64,000 nucleotides of DNA, taken from contig NZ_JAKVIR010000006.1 in assembly GCF_022601975.1 (NCBI RefSeq), positions 62,001-126,000 on the forward strand. The letters are read 5' to 3'. The first letter of the stretch is position 1. Each line of letters opens with the position of its first letter. This DNA is from Pontibacter sp. E15-1. Its GTDB lineage: Bacteria; Bacteroidota; Bacteroidia; Cytophagales; Hymenobacteraceae. The notes beneath the pieces were generated by a model. That model searched no databases and had not been told where the DNA came from. It saw nothing but the letters and a program-made list of their open reading frames with translations. The position numbers and the translations under genes were made by a program. Below are positions 28,689-38,982 of this stretch, in pieces.

Positions 28689-28761
28689 TACGCCATACCC
28701 CTGTTTCTTTTGAATGCTCGCCCCAGAGGCGCACGTCCAGAAGAAACAGAGGTATGGCGTA
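28689..28761. repeat. Long imperfect inverted repeat after fbp
   Basis: Arms at 28689-28710 and 28740-28761 pair over 22 bp with two differences and a 29-base loop. The outer arm begins TACGCCATACC. There is no T-run, so this is more like a repeat palindrome or small element than a simple terminator; it could still slow transcription. Confidence 0.65.
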
Positions 28762-29034
28762 ATTTCGTTTAGGGGGATATGCCATGTTTCCCGGGTATGC
28801 AATCGCGCCGCCCGGGGCAGACAGCGTATGGTATGGTTTCGCTGCCGTGCCATACCCCCTCACCAACTCCAAGTTCCTGCAAGGCCACCAGCAGGGTATA
28901 CCAGCATCACCTTGGCCGAAGAACTGCGCAGCAATGCTGTGTTCTAGACTCCCCTACCAGAAGGTTAGGATTTTTGCTCAAAGATTTTCAATTTACTGAA
29001 AGGTCCATCTGTCTGATTTTCAGCAGCAACAGCA

Positions 29035-29049
29035 TGCACAACCGTTTGC
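29035..29049. promoter_or_regulatory. Degenerate LacI-like motif upstream of the deoxy-sugar operon (weak)
   Basis: TGCACAACCGTTTGC shares the CGTTTGC half-site with the kduI operators but is not a clean palindrome. It lies about 66 bp before the lactonase start. It could be a weak site for the same regulator, or chance. Confidence 0.25.
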
Positions 29050-29114
29050 CTTGAACCATTGGGTATTTCCTGCTTACTTGCTTTTATCAGATCGTGAATT
29101 TTAGCAAAACCGCT

Positions 29115-29975
29115 ATGTTACTTGATTCTCACCAGCACTTTTGGGTATACGACCCGCAGGACTTTCCCTGGATCTCAGATGAAATGAGGACCATCCGAAG
29201 GGATTTCCTGCCGCAGGACCTGGCCCCGGAGCTGCAGGCTGCCGGGTATGCGGGGTGCATTGCCGTGCAGGCGCGGCAAAGTTTGGAGGAGAACAATTTC
29301 CTGCTTGGGTTAGCCGCCGAAAATGACTTTATAAAAGGAGTAGTGGGCTGGGTTGACCTGCGGAGCGCGGAACTGGACAGCCAGCTAAGGCAGTATGCCG
29401 CCTTCCCGAAGTTTAAGGGTGTGCGGCATGTAGTGCAGGACGAGCCGGATGATTCCTTTATGCTGCTGGAGCGATTCACGGAGGGCATCGCCCGCCTCTC
29501 GGCCTATAACCTGACCTACGACCTGTTGGTTTTCCCCCGGCAGCTGCCGGCCGCCATCCAGCTTGTAAGGCAGTTTCCGGAGCAGCCTTTCGTGCTCGAC
29601 CACATCGCCAAGCCTGACATAAAAAACCAGCAGATCGAGACCTGGAAAGCACTGCTGCAGGAGCTGGCCAGGAACGCGAATGTGTCCTGCAAACTGTCGG
29701 GCATGGTAACCGAGGCCGCCTGGCACCAGTGGGAGAAAAGTGATTTTGACCCGTTTCTGGACGTGGTGCTGGACGCGTTCGGGGAAGACCGGCTGATGGT
29801 GGGGTCTGACTGGCCGGTGTGCCTGCTGGCCGCCGACAGCTACAGTGACGTGATGCATCTGGTGGAGGAGAAAATCGGGCAAAAGAACTTTTCCGCAGCC
29901 AAGATACTGGGCGGCAACGCATGTGCCTTTTACAACATAAACCAAAGCTTACATGGACTTAAATCTGAAAGATAA
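29115..29975 (+). CDS. Amidohydrolase-family sugar lactonase (L-fuconolactonase-like)
   Basis: The ATG at 29115 gives MLLDSHQHFW, the standard start of this COG3618 family; a GTG at 29094 is possible. Metal-site motifs are DSHQHFW, VLDHIAKP and MVGSDWPVC, with a family barrel of 286 residues. Such enzymes open L-fucono-, L-rhamnono- or related lactones in the cytoplasm. It overlaps the following SDR gene by 23 bp, showing tight co-translation. The next genes (SDR, dehydrogenase, FucP) favour a 6-deoxy-sugar oxidation pathway; the exact lactone is not certain. Confidence 0.85.
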   Translation: MLLDSHQHFWVYDPQDFPWISDEMRTIRRDFLPQDLAPELQAAGYAGCIAVQARQSLEENNFLLGLAAENDFIKGVVGWVDLRSAELDSQLRQYAAFPKFKGVRHVVQDEPDDSFMLLERFTEGIARLSAYNLTYDLLVFPRQLPAAIQLVRQFPEQPFVLDHIAKPDIKNQQIETWKALLQELARNANVSCKLSGMVTEAAWHQWEKSDFDPFLDVVLDAFGEDRLMVGSDWPVCLLAADSYSDVMHLVEEKIGQKNFSAAKILGGNACAFYNINQSLHGLKSER

Positions 29976-30735
29976 AGTAATCTTGGTTTCCGGGGGAGCC
30001 GGGATTCCGGGGAGTATCGGCGAGACGATTGTGCGCGAAATCGCGAAAGAAGGCGGCATCCCGGCCATCGTGGACAGAAATGCGCGCGGGTATGGTATGG
30101 AGGAGGAGCTGCAAAAGCAGGGTATAGACGCGTCGTTCCTGCAAACCGACCTCACCAACCCCGACCAGTGCCAGGCATCAATGGAGAAGATCATCCGGAA
30201 ATACGGGCGGATTGACGGTCTGGTGAACAACGTGGGCGTGAACGACGGCGTCAGCCTCGACGCTTCGTACGAGGCATTTATGGATTCGCTGAAGCTGAAC
30301 CTGGTCAGCTACTTTTTGCTGGCGAAATACGCCGTTCCGCTGCTGAAAGCATCTAAAGGCAGCATCGTCAATATCGGCTCCAAGGTGGCGATGACCGGGC
30401 AGGGGGGCACCTCTGGCTATGCGGCGGCGAAAGGAGGCGTGTTGGGGCTTACCCGGGAGTGGGCCGTTGAGCTGCTCAGCAGCCAGGTGCGCGTAAACGC
30501 GTTGGTTATTGCCGAGTGCCATACCCCCGCCTACGACACCTGGCTGCAAACCCTGCCAAATTCCGAGGAGAAACTGAAGTCCATCGCCGATAAAATCCCG
30601 CTGGAGAACCGGATGACGAGGCCCGAGGAAATCTCCAACATGGTGCTGTTTCTGCTCTCTGGGCTCTCGTCGCACACCACGGGCCAGTTTTTATTTGTAG
30701 ATGGCGGCTATGTGCATCTGGACAGAGCCTTATAA
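29953..30735 (+). CDS. Short-chain dehydrogenase, likely L-fucose (or related aldose) 1-dehydrogenase
   Basis: The 260-residue SDR has an NAD-binding motif SGGAGIPGSIG, NNVG in place of the usual NNAG, and the catalytic Tyr-x3-Lys in GYAAAKGG. It starts 23 bp inside the end of the lactonase gene. In the oxidative L-fucose route a dehydrogenase makes the lactone that the lactonase hydrolyses, and this pairing fits. It could instead act later on a 2-keto-3-deoxy acid. Substrate is inferred from context. Confidence 0.82.
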   Translation: MDLNLKDKVILVSGGAGIPGSIGETIVREIAKEGGIPAIVDRNARGYGMEEELQKQGIDASFLQTDLTNPDQCQASMEKIIRKYGRIDGLVNNVGVNDGVSLDASYEAFMDSLKLNLVSYFLLAKYAVPLLKASKGSIVNIGSKVAMTGQGGTSGYAAAKGGVLGLTREWAVELLSSQVRVNALVIAECHTPAYDTWLQTLPNSEEKLKSIADKIPLENRMTRPEEISNMVLFLLSGLSSHTTGQFLFVDGGYVHLDRAL

Positions 30736-30751
30736 CCCCAAAGCTAAATTT

Positions 30752-31771
30752 ATGAAGACGATCATTTTAACGAAACCCGGGCAATTGCAGCTGCAGGAAA
30801 CAGCGCTGCAGGAAGACGTTGCAGCCGACGAAGCGCTGCTGAAGGTACACCGCATCGGGGTGTGCGGAACCGACATGCACGCCTTTAACGGCAAACAGCC
30901 CTTTTTCTCCTACCCCCGGATTCTGGGGCATGAGCTGGGCGTGGAAGTGGTGAAGGTAGGCAGCGCGGTGACCCATGTGAAGCCCGGCGACAGATGCGCT
31001 GTGGAACCCTACTTCTATACCTCCGACGACTATGCCGTGCAACGCGGGAAAACGAACTGCGCCGAGAAAATCTCAGTGTTCGGGGTGCACGAAGACGGTG
31101 GGATGCGGGAGTACATCACCCTGCCCGCGAAGTTTCTGCACCCTTCCGGCAAGCTTTCCTACGACCAGCTGGCCCTGGTGGAAACCCTCGGGATCGGCTG
31201 CCATGCCGTGAACCGCGCCGAGGTGAAGAAAGAGGACACCGTCCTGGTCATCGGATCGGGGCCAATCGGCCTGGCCACCATTCAGTTTGCGAAGGTGAAA
31301 GGCGGTAAAGTGGTGGTGATGGACATGAACGAGTCCAGGTTGCAGTTTTGCCAGGAGACGATGGGCGTTGACGGTACCATCAACCCCACGGGCGGAGACG
31401 TGGAGCAGAAGCTCAGGGAGGCGTTTGACGGCCACCTGCCTACCGTGGTATTCGACGCGACCGGAAACGCACAGTCCATGCACAACGCGTTCCAGTACCC
31501 GGACCATGGCGGGAAGCTGGTGTTCATCGGCCTTTTTCAGGGAGACGTGAGCTTTAACGACCCCCTGTTTCATAAGAAAGAGCTAACCCTGCTGGCAAGC
31601 CGCAATGCCCTCAGCGCTGATTTTGAAGAGATCATCAAGCTGATTGAGGCTGGGGAAATCGACACGATGCCCTGGATTACGCACAGGGCGCCATTTGCTG
31701 AGGTGGTGAACTCCTTCCCGGACTGGCTCAAGCCAGAGCATAAAGTGATTAAGGCCATGATTGAAGTCTAA
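30752..31771 (+). CDS. Zinc-type medium-chain alcohol dehydrogenase (sugar acid/polyol)
   Basis: The start at 30752 gives MKTIILTKPGQ and 339 residues. Catalytic-zinc motifs are GVCGTDMHAF and GHELGVEVVK; the Rossmann motif is VIGSGPIGLATIQFAK. The structural-zinc loop, usually with four cysteines, reads YTSDDYAVQRGKTNC, so three of the four appear replaced. It follows the SDR by 16 bp and precedes the FucP-like gene by 10 bp, so it belongs to the deoxy-sugar operon, probably oxidising a keto-deoxy acid or related intermediate. No fuconate dehydratase is present here. Confidence 0.85.
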   Translation: MKTIILTKPGQLQLQETALQEDVAADEALLKVHRIGVCGTDMHAFNGKQPFFSYPRILGHELGVEVVKVGSAVTHVKPGDRCAVEPYFYTSDDYAVQRGKTNCAEKISVFGVHEDGGMREYITLPAKFLHPSGKLSYDQLALVETLGIGCHAVNRAEVKKEDTVLVIGSGPIGLATIQFAKVKGGKVVVMDMNESRLQFCQETMGVDGTINPTGGDVEQKLREAFDGHLPTVVFDATGNAQSMHNAFQYPDHGGKLVFIGLFQGDVSFNDPLFHKKELTLLASRNALSADFEEIIKLIEAGEIDTMPWITHRAPFAEVVNSFPDWLKPEHKVIKAMIEV

Positions 31772-31781
31772 ACGAAGCGAT

Positions 31782-33143
31782 ATGGAAAATACCAATGATC
31801 CGATAACAGGCCCGGCGGCACCCGTGGCTGATGTATACAGGGCGGAAGAGCAGCCAGGCCGCGAGGCGGTGGTGGGCAGTAAGTACCTGGTTCCTTTTGT
31901 CATCGTCACATCGCTTTTTGCGCTCTGGGGCTTTGCCAACGACATCACCAACCCCATGGTTGCCGCCTTCCAGACGGTGCTGGAGATCAGCAATTTCAAG
32001 GCGTCGCTGATTCAGCTGGCTTTTTACGGCGGGTATTTCACCATGGCCATTCCGGCTGCCCTGTTCATCCGGAAGTATTCCTACAAATCGGGGATACTGC
32101 TGGGCCTGGGGCTGTACGCAACTGGCGCGATGCTTTTTTATCCCGCTGCCAAATACGAGATGTTCGGGTTTTTCCTGGCCTCGCTCTATATCCTGACCTT
32201 TGGGCTGGCCTTTCTGGAAACCACCGCCAACCCATACATCCTGTCTATGGGTTCGGAGAAAACGGCCACCAGGCGGCTGAACCTGGCGCAGGCATTCAAT
32301 CCGATCGGGTCGTTGATGGGGATGTTTGTGGCGCAGCAGTTCATCCTCTCGCGCCTGCAATCGGATAGGGTAAACAGCCAGGGCGAGCTCATCTATACCA
32401 CCCTCGATGCTGTGGAGAAGGCCGCCGTCCGCACCTCCGACCTGATGGTGATCCGGAACCCCTACCTGATGCTCGGCCTGATGGTGGTGGTGATGATGGC
32501 CATCATCGGCTTTTACAGAATGCCGAAGCGAAAGGAACCCACCTCCGCTTCTTCCAGCGCCATGGCCTCTTTCAGAAGGCTGATTAAAATCCGGCATTAC
32601 CGCGAGGGGGTGCTGGCGCAGGCGTTTTATGTGGGGGCACAGATCATGTGCTGGACCTTTATCATCCAGTATGCCGAAAACCTGGGTATGGCAAAGGCCG
32701 AGGCACAGAACTATAACATCATCGCGATGGTTATTTTCCTGTGCAGCCGCTTCGTCTCCACGTTCCTTCTGAAGTATGTCCGGCCGGGCGTGCTGCTGAT
32801 GTACTTTGCTTTCGGCGGCTTGGTTTTATCCCTGGGGGCTGTTTTCTTGCCGGGCATCACCGGTTTATACTGTCTCGTTGGCGTGTCGGCGTTCATGTCG
32901 CTGATGTTCCCGACTATTTACGGGATGGCCCTGAACGGGCTGGATGACGAGGACGCGAAGCTGGGCGCGGCAGGCCTGGTGATGGCGATTGTGGGAGGGG
33001 CGCTGATGCCGCCGCTGCAAGGGGCAATTATCGACCTGGGCACGGTGCTGGCCATGCCCGCCGTAAAGTTTTCGTTTCTCCTGCCAGCCATATGCTTTGT
33101 CGCCATCAGCCTATATGGCTACAGGGCTTCCAGAGCTCTCTAG
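31782..33143 (+). CDS. FucP-like sugar:proton symporter (MFS)
   Basis: The start at 31782 gives a 453-residue protein with 12 predicted membrane helices and the FucP-family pattern FALWGFANDITNPMVAAFQ, FYGGYFTMAIPAALFIRKYSYKSGI and LAFLETTANPYILSMG. It imports a 6-deoxy sugar such as L-fucose across the inner membrane with protons; related members carry glucose or galactose, so specificity is inferred. It ends the operon started by the lactonase. Confidence 0.9.
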   Translation: MENTNDPITGPAAPVADVYRAEEQPGREAVVGSKYLVPFVIVTSLFALWGFANDITNPMVAAFQTVLEISNFKASLIQLAFYGGYFTMAIPAALFIRKYSYKSGILLGLGLYATGAMLFYPAAKYEMFGFFLASLYILTFGLAFLETTANPYILSMGSEKTATRRLNLAQAFNPIGSLMGMFVAQQFILSRLQSDRVNSQGELIYTTLDAVEKAAVRTSDLMVIRNPYLMLGLMVVVMMAIIGFYRMPKRKEPTSASSSAMASFRRLIKIRHYREGVLAQAFYVGAQIMCWTFIIQYAENLGMAKAEAQNYNIIAMVIFLCSRFVSTFLLKYVRPGVLLMYFAFGGLVLSLGAVFLPGITGLYCLVGVSAFMSLMFPTIYGMALNGLDDEDAKLGAAGLVMAIVGGALMPPLQGAIIDLGTVLAMPAVKFSFLLPAICFVAISLYGYRASRAL

Positions 33144-33286
33144 CCAGGGCGAGACGGCAAGCGTTTTGCTGCAAATTCTCGGTTAAATGAGTTAAATTTG
33201 AGTGCGTGATTGTATTCGCCTCCAGATAGATATATATTCAGCATGCGCTCCGAGAGACTTGCGCGTGAAAACAACAAGTAAGAAAG

Positions 33287-34369
33287 ATGCAAAGAGCACA
33301 CACAATATCCTATAAGTTGGGCGCCTGCGTGGCGCTGGCAATCCTGTCTTTGGCGGGCTGCCAGCAAACCGACGAAAAATCCAGTTCCGCAGCCAATGCC
33401 ACCGAAAGTGCCGTCAGCTCCACAGACGCGCCTGCTGCCATGTCCCTGATTCCGGGGGGCACTTTTGTGATGGGAGGCAAGTCGGAACAGGCCGACAAAG
33501 ACGAGCTGCCACGGCACAACGTGACGGTGTCGGGGTTTTACATGGACCAGACGGAGGTGACGAACGCGCAGTTTGCTGAGTTTGTGGACGCGACGGGGTA
33601 TGTCACCATCGCGGAGAAAGACATCGACTGGGAAGAGATGAAAACCCAGGTGCCGCCAGGCACGCCCAAACCGGATGACTCCGTGTTGAAGGCCGGCTCG
33701 CTTGTTTTCCAGCAAACCGCTGGCCCCGTAGACCTGCGGGATTACTCCAAATGGTGGAAGTGGACCATTGGGGCGAGCTGGAAACATCCGGAAGGGCCCG
33801 GAAGCTCCATCGAAGACCGCATGGATCACCCGGTGGTGCACGTGGCTTACGACGATGCCCTGGCTTACGCCGCGTGGGCCGGGAAGCGGCTGCCGACCGA
33901 GTCGGAGTGGGAGTGGGCCTCCATGGGCGGGCTGGAAGACCCGAAATACCCCTGGGGCAACAAGCCGATAGAGGATGCAAACGGCGAGGCCAACTTCTGG
34001 CAGGGGATGTTCCCGTTCAAAAACTACGCAAAAGACGGGTATGAGGGCACCGCCCCGGTAAAGTCATACCCCCCCAACGGGTATGGACTCTACGACATGG
34101 CGGGCAATGTATGGGAGTGGTGCAAGGACAAGTACCACGTGGATGCCTATGCCCAGGCCGCGGTGAACGGCATTTCAGAAGACCCTACCGGGCCCAGACA
34201 GTCGTATGACCCCACGGAGCCTTACAACGAGAAATTTGTGATCCGGGGCGGCTCTTATCTCTGCAACGAAAGTTACTGCAGTGGCTACAGGGTATCCAGG
34301 CGCATGCGCTCGAGCAAGGACTCCGGCATCAGCCATACCGGCTTCAGGTGCGTGAAGGATTTGGAGTAA
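33287..34369 (+). CDS. Lipoprotein formylglycine-generating enzyme (sulfatase-maturing, FGE-type)
   Basis: The 360-residue protein has a lipobox (SLAGC, Cys25) and a full FGE-sulfatase domain from about residue 55 (SLIPGGTFVMGG, LPTESEWEWASMGG, MAGNVWEWCKD). The C-terminal RGGSYLCNESYCSGYRV keeps both catalytic cysteines (Cys326 and Cys331), which many bacterial FGE-like proteins have lost, so it may truly convert a sulfatase Cys to formylglycine with copper and oxygen. No sulfatase gene lies in the window. It sits 143 bp after the FucP gene and hints that the target glycan is sulfated. Confidence 0.88.
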   Translation: MQRAHTISYKLGACVALAILSLAGCQQTDEKSSSAANATESAVSSTDAPAAMSLIPGGTFVMGGKSEQADKDELPRHNVTVSGFYMDQTEVTNAQFAEFVDATGYVTIAEKDIDWEEMKTQVPPGTPKPDDSVLKAGSLVFQQTAGPVDLRDYSKWWKWTIGASWKHPEGPGSSIEDRMDHPVVHVAYDDALAYAAWAGKRLPTESEWEWASMGGLEDPKYPWGNKPIEDANGEANFWQGMFPFKNYAKDGYEGTAPVKSYPPNGYGLYDMAGNVWEWCKDKYHVDAYAQAAVNGISEDPTGPRQSYDPTEPYNEKFVIRGGSYLCNESYCSGYRVSRRMRSSKDSGISHTGFRCVKDLE

Positions 34370-34445
34370 GCGGTCTGTAACGTATACTGGTTTATTGTTA
34401 ACGGGTGCACGCTATGCCTCGGGTTATGCTAAGGCTTAGCTATCG

Positions 34446-35342
34446 TTATACCATCTCTTTCAGGAAGATTTCTTCAATTTGGGCGATCTGCTCGGCATAC
34501 ATGGTTTTCTTTCGGGTGCCGAAATAGAGGGTGTTCTCGATCCTGCTATACCCTTCCCAGATGATTTTGATGTTTCCGGCGGCCAGCTCTTTTTTGGACA
34601 GGAAGTCCGGGATTACGGCGAGCCCTTGTCCAGCGCTCAGGCAACGGATGATGGAGCTCATGTTAGGAACGATGTAGTTCGGCTTGAAATCAGGCCGCTT
34701 CCCAAAGTTCAGGTGCCAGAAACGCCTCAGGTGCTCCATGTCCCCGGCTGTGCCATACCAGGTTTGCTGCTTCAGCCAGTGTTGAATAGCATCCAGGTCT
34801 TTATCTTTTAAAAGCTGGTCCAGTTCATCCGTTGGGGTTTTCGCTCCACCCACCACCACAATCCTCTCTTTGAAGAAGGGCTTGTAGACCACCCCCTTGT
34901 AATCCCCTTTCTGTGGCGTGATGATCAGGTCCAGAATGCCGTTCTCCAGGTCGCTCAGCATCTGCGGGTACTCGCCGAATTTGATGATAACGTTGAAGGC
35001 TAGTGTGGGCAGGTAGGCCTCCAGAGTGAACTGGAAGGTTTCAAAGCACATGCCGATGCTGATGGTCGGTTTTTCCTTCTCTGTGGTTTTATGAAAATGC
35101 TGCTCTGCCTCTTCCAGCTTGCAGAGTGCCTCCTGTATATAATTGTACAGCACCTTTCCCCTTTCTGTGGACACCATTTTCCGGGAGGTGCGGTCAAACA
35201 GCTTATGCCCCACATGCGCTTCCAGCGAACTCAGGTGCAGGCTCACGCCTGGCTGAGATATATACAAGGCTTCCGCGGCCCCAGTCAGGGTGCCGGTTTC
35301 ATATATCGCCTTAAAAGTCCTGAACCACTCCAGATTCACCAT
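34446..35342 (-). CDS. LysR-family transcriptional regulator
   Basis: The 298-residue protein has an N-terminal LysR helix-turn-helix (GTLTGAAEALYISQPGVSLHLSSLEAHVG) and a co-inducer-binding domain (about residues 90-290). It is transcribed away from the mdaB-like gene, 102 bp apart, the usual layout when a LysR protein controls its divergent neighbour. The shared gap contains AT-rich dyads around 35343-35370 suited to LysR binding. Confidence 0.92.
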   Translation of the reverse strand: MVNLEWFRTFKAIYETGTLTGAAEALYISQPGVSLHLSSLEAHVGHKLFDRTSRKMVSTERGKVLYNYIQEALCKLEEAEQHFHKTTEKEKPTISIGMCFETFQFTLEAYLPTLAFNVIIKFGEYPQMLSDLENGILDLIITPQKGDYKGVVYKPFFKERIVVVGGAKTPTDELDQLLKDKDLDAIQHWLKQQTWYGTAGDMEHLRRFWHLNFGKRPDFKPNYIVPNMSSIIRCLSAGQGLAVIPDFLSKKELAAGNIKIIWEGYSRIENTLYFGTRKKTMYAEQIAQIEEIFLKEMV

Positions 35343-35387
35343 AATCTAGCTATTATAATTATGATACAAAGGTATGATTTATCTTAT

Positions 35388-35418
35388 TTTAATAGTAGCA
35401 GGCAGCACCGTAATTTTG
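35388..35418 (+). promoter_or_regulatory. Candidate Bacteroidota-type promoter for the mdaB-like gene
   Basis: A TTTA -33-like box (35388-35391), a 19-bp spacer and TAATTTTG (35411-35418) match TTTG-N19-TAnnTTTG with one mismatch. The ATG at 35445 is 26 bp downstream. Confidence 0.55.
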
Positions 35419-35444
35419 TATCCGTTAATCAAAACGTAATCAAA

Positions 35445-36086
35445 ATGGACAAGCAAAAAATATTTGTTATCAACGGCGGACAGGTTTTCGGTCACTCAGG
35501 TGGTCAGTTCAACAAGACGCTCCTCGATGCCACGGTGAGCTTCTTCCGCAGCCGTCCCGGCTTCGAGGTCAGGTCAACAGACATCAACGAGGACTATGAC
35601 CCCGGGCGGGAAGTGGAGCAGTATGTATGGGCGGACGTTGTGATCTACCATACCCCCATATGGTGGTTCCAGGTGCCCCACGGGCTCAAAAAATACATTG
35701 ATGTGGTTTTTACCGAGGGGCACCAGAAAGGTATATACCGAAGCGATGGCCGCTCTTCGGCAAACCCCGACATCAACTATGGGACGGGCGGCATGCTACA
35801 GGGCAAAAGCTATATGGTCACCTCCTCCTGGAACGCTCCGGCAACCGCGTTTACCTTGCCGGGGGAGTTCTTTAACGAGCGCAGCGTGGATGACGGCCCT
35901 TTGTTTGGTTTTCACCGGATGAACACCTTTACCGGCATGGAGCCTTTGGAGGGGATTCATTTCCATGATGTAGAGAAGAACGCAGACATTCAAAAAGACC
36001 TGCAGCGGTATCAGGAGCACTTGAGCAGGATTTTCATCACGGATGCACTCCAGGTAGAGGACCTGCTTAACTCCCATTCTCATTAA
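35445..36086 (+). CDS. MdaB-like flavodoxin-fold NAD(P)H quinone reductase
   Basis: The start at 35445 gives MDKQKIFVINGGQVFGHSGGQFNKTL, matching MdaB; the longer frame reads into the regulator's promoter. At 213 residues it carries the FMN-binding loop and the motif YHTPIWWFQVPHGLKKYIDVVFT. It probably performs two-electron reduction of quinones and protects against oxidative stress. It is divergent from the LysR regulator, its likely controller. Confidence 0.9.
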   Translation: MDKQKIFVINGGQVFGHSGGQFNKTLLDATVSFFRSRPGFEVRSTDINEDYDPGREVEQYVWADVVIYHTPIWWFQVPHGLKKYIDVVFTEGHQKGIYRSDGRSSANPDINYGTGGMLQGKSYMVTSSWNAPATAFTLPGEFFNERSVDDGPLFGFHRMNTFTGMEPLEGIHFHDVEKNADIQKDLQRYQEHLSRIFITDALQVEDLLNSHSH

Positions 36087-36225
36087 GCACCTGACCTGAC
36101 CTGTCCCGAGTATAGGCTGAGCCGCATGGCGCCAGTTACGACATGCCATGACAGCCTGTTCTTTGGGTTTGCCAGGGCAATGGCAAATGCGGCCAAAAAA
36201 GTGTACTTTTACAAAAATTTTATAA

Positions 36226-38463
<2,238 letters not shown>

Positions 38464-38510
38464 GCTTTTGTAACGCAATTATCCGGCCCTCCAAGCGGCT
38501 GGTATATCCA

Positions 38511-38555
38511 AAACCTGCACTGACGCGATCTTGTCAGTGCAGGTTTTTGCTTTTG
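38511..38555 (+). terminator. Strong terminator after the GH97 gene
   Basis: A 14-bp perfect stem (AAACCTGCACTGAC with GTCAGTGCAGGTTT) with an 8-base loop is followed by TTGCTTTTG. Confidence 0.85.
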
Positions 38556-38982
38556 GTAGAGCAGTTATACCCCTATTTCCCTCCATACCTATAACCCCCT
38601 TCCACTGCCGCTTCATCTATTCTTCTTCAACTAAAAAACAGGTTAAGGCCACAAGCGCCTCCCAGCGGAGAAAGTATGGCGTTCCAGGCAAATCTCTTCC
38701 TCAAGGGGGTATAAATAAGCCTGATAATCGCTGGAAGCTACATGTTGACCCAGTAGGTATGGGGCCTCTAAACAGAGACGGAAAAGGCATATAAAAATAC
38801 TTATACCTAAAAAAACTAATTTTAAATTTGATTAATAATATTCATTAGCGTATAAAGCATAAATTACCTGTCCTCACCTACAAATTCCTTTGCGGCTTTT
38901 TGCTTGCCCTATCTGCTGCTTCATACTTCCTGCCATTACCGATTCGGCTTACATAATTTATCATTTCAAAAGATTAACGCCT
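38556..38982. other. Gap before the alpha/beta hydrolase gene; no gene seen
   Basis: An 87-codon frame at 38531 begins inside the terminator and has no family match. The later part is AT-rich and may hold a promoter, but no clear box was found. Confidence 0.45.

Larger units (their letters stand above)
28649..29114. other. Gap between fbp and the deoxy-sugar cluster, with a long inverted repeat
   Basis: Small frames here overlap each other in different phases and are spurious. The region holds the inverted repeat at 28689-28761 and a degenerate LacI-like half-site near 29035. Confidence 0.5.
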
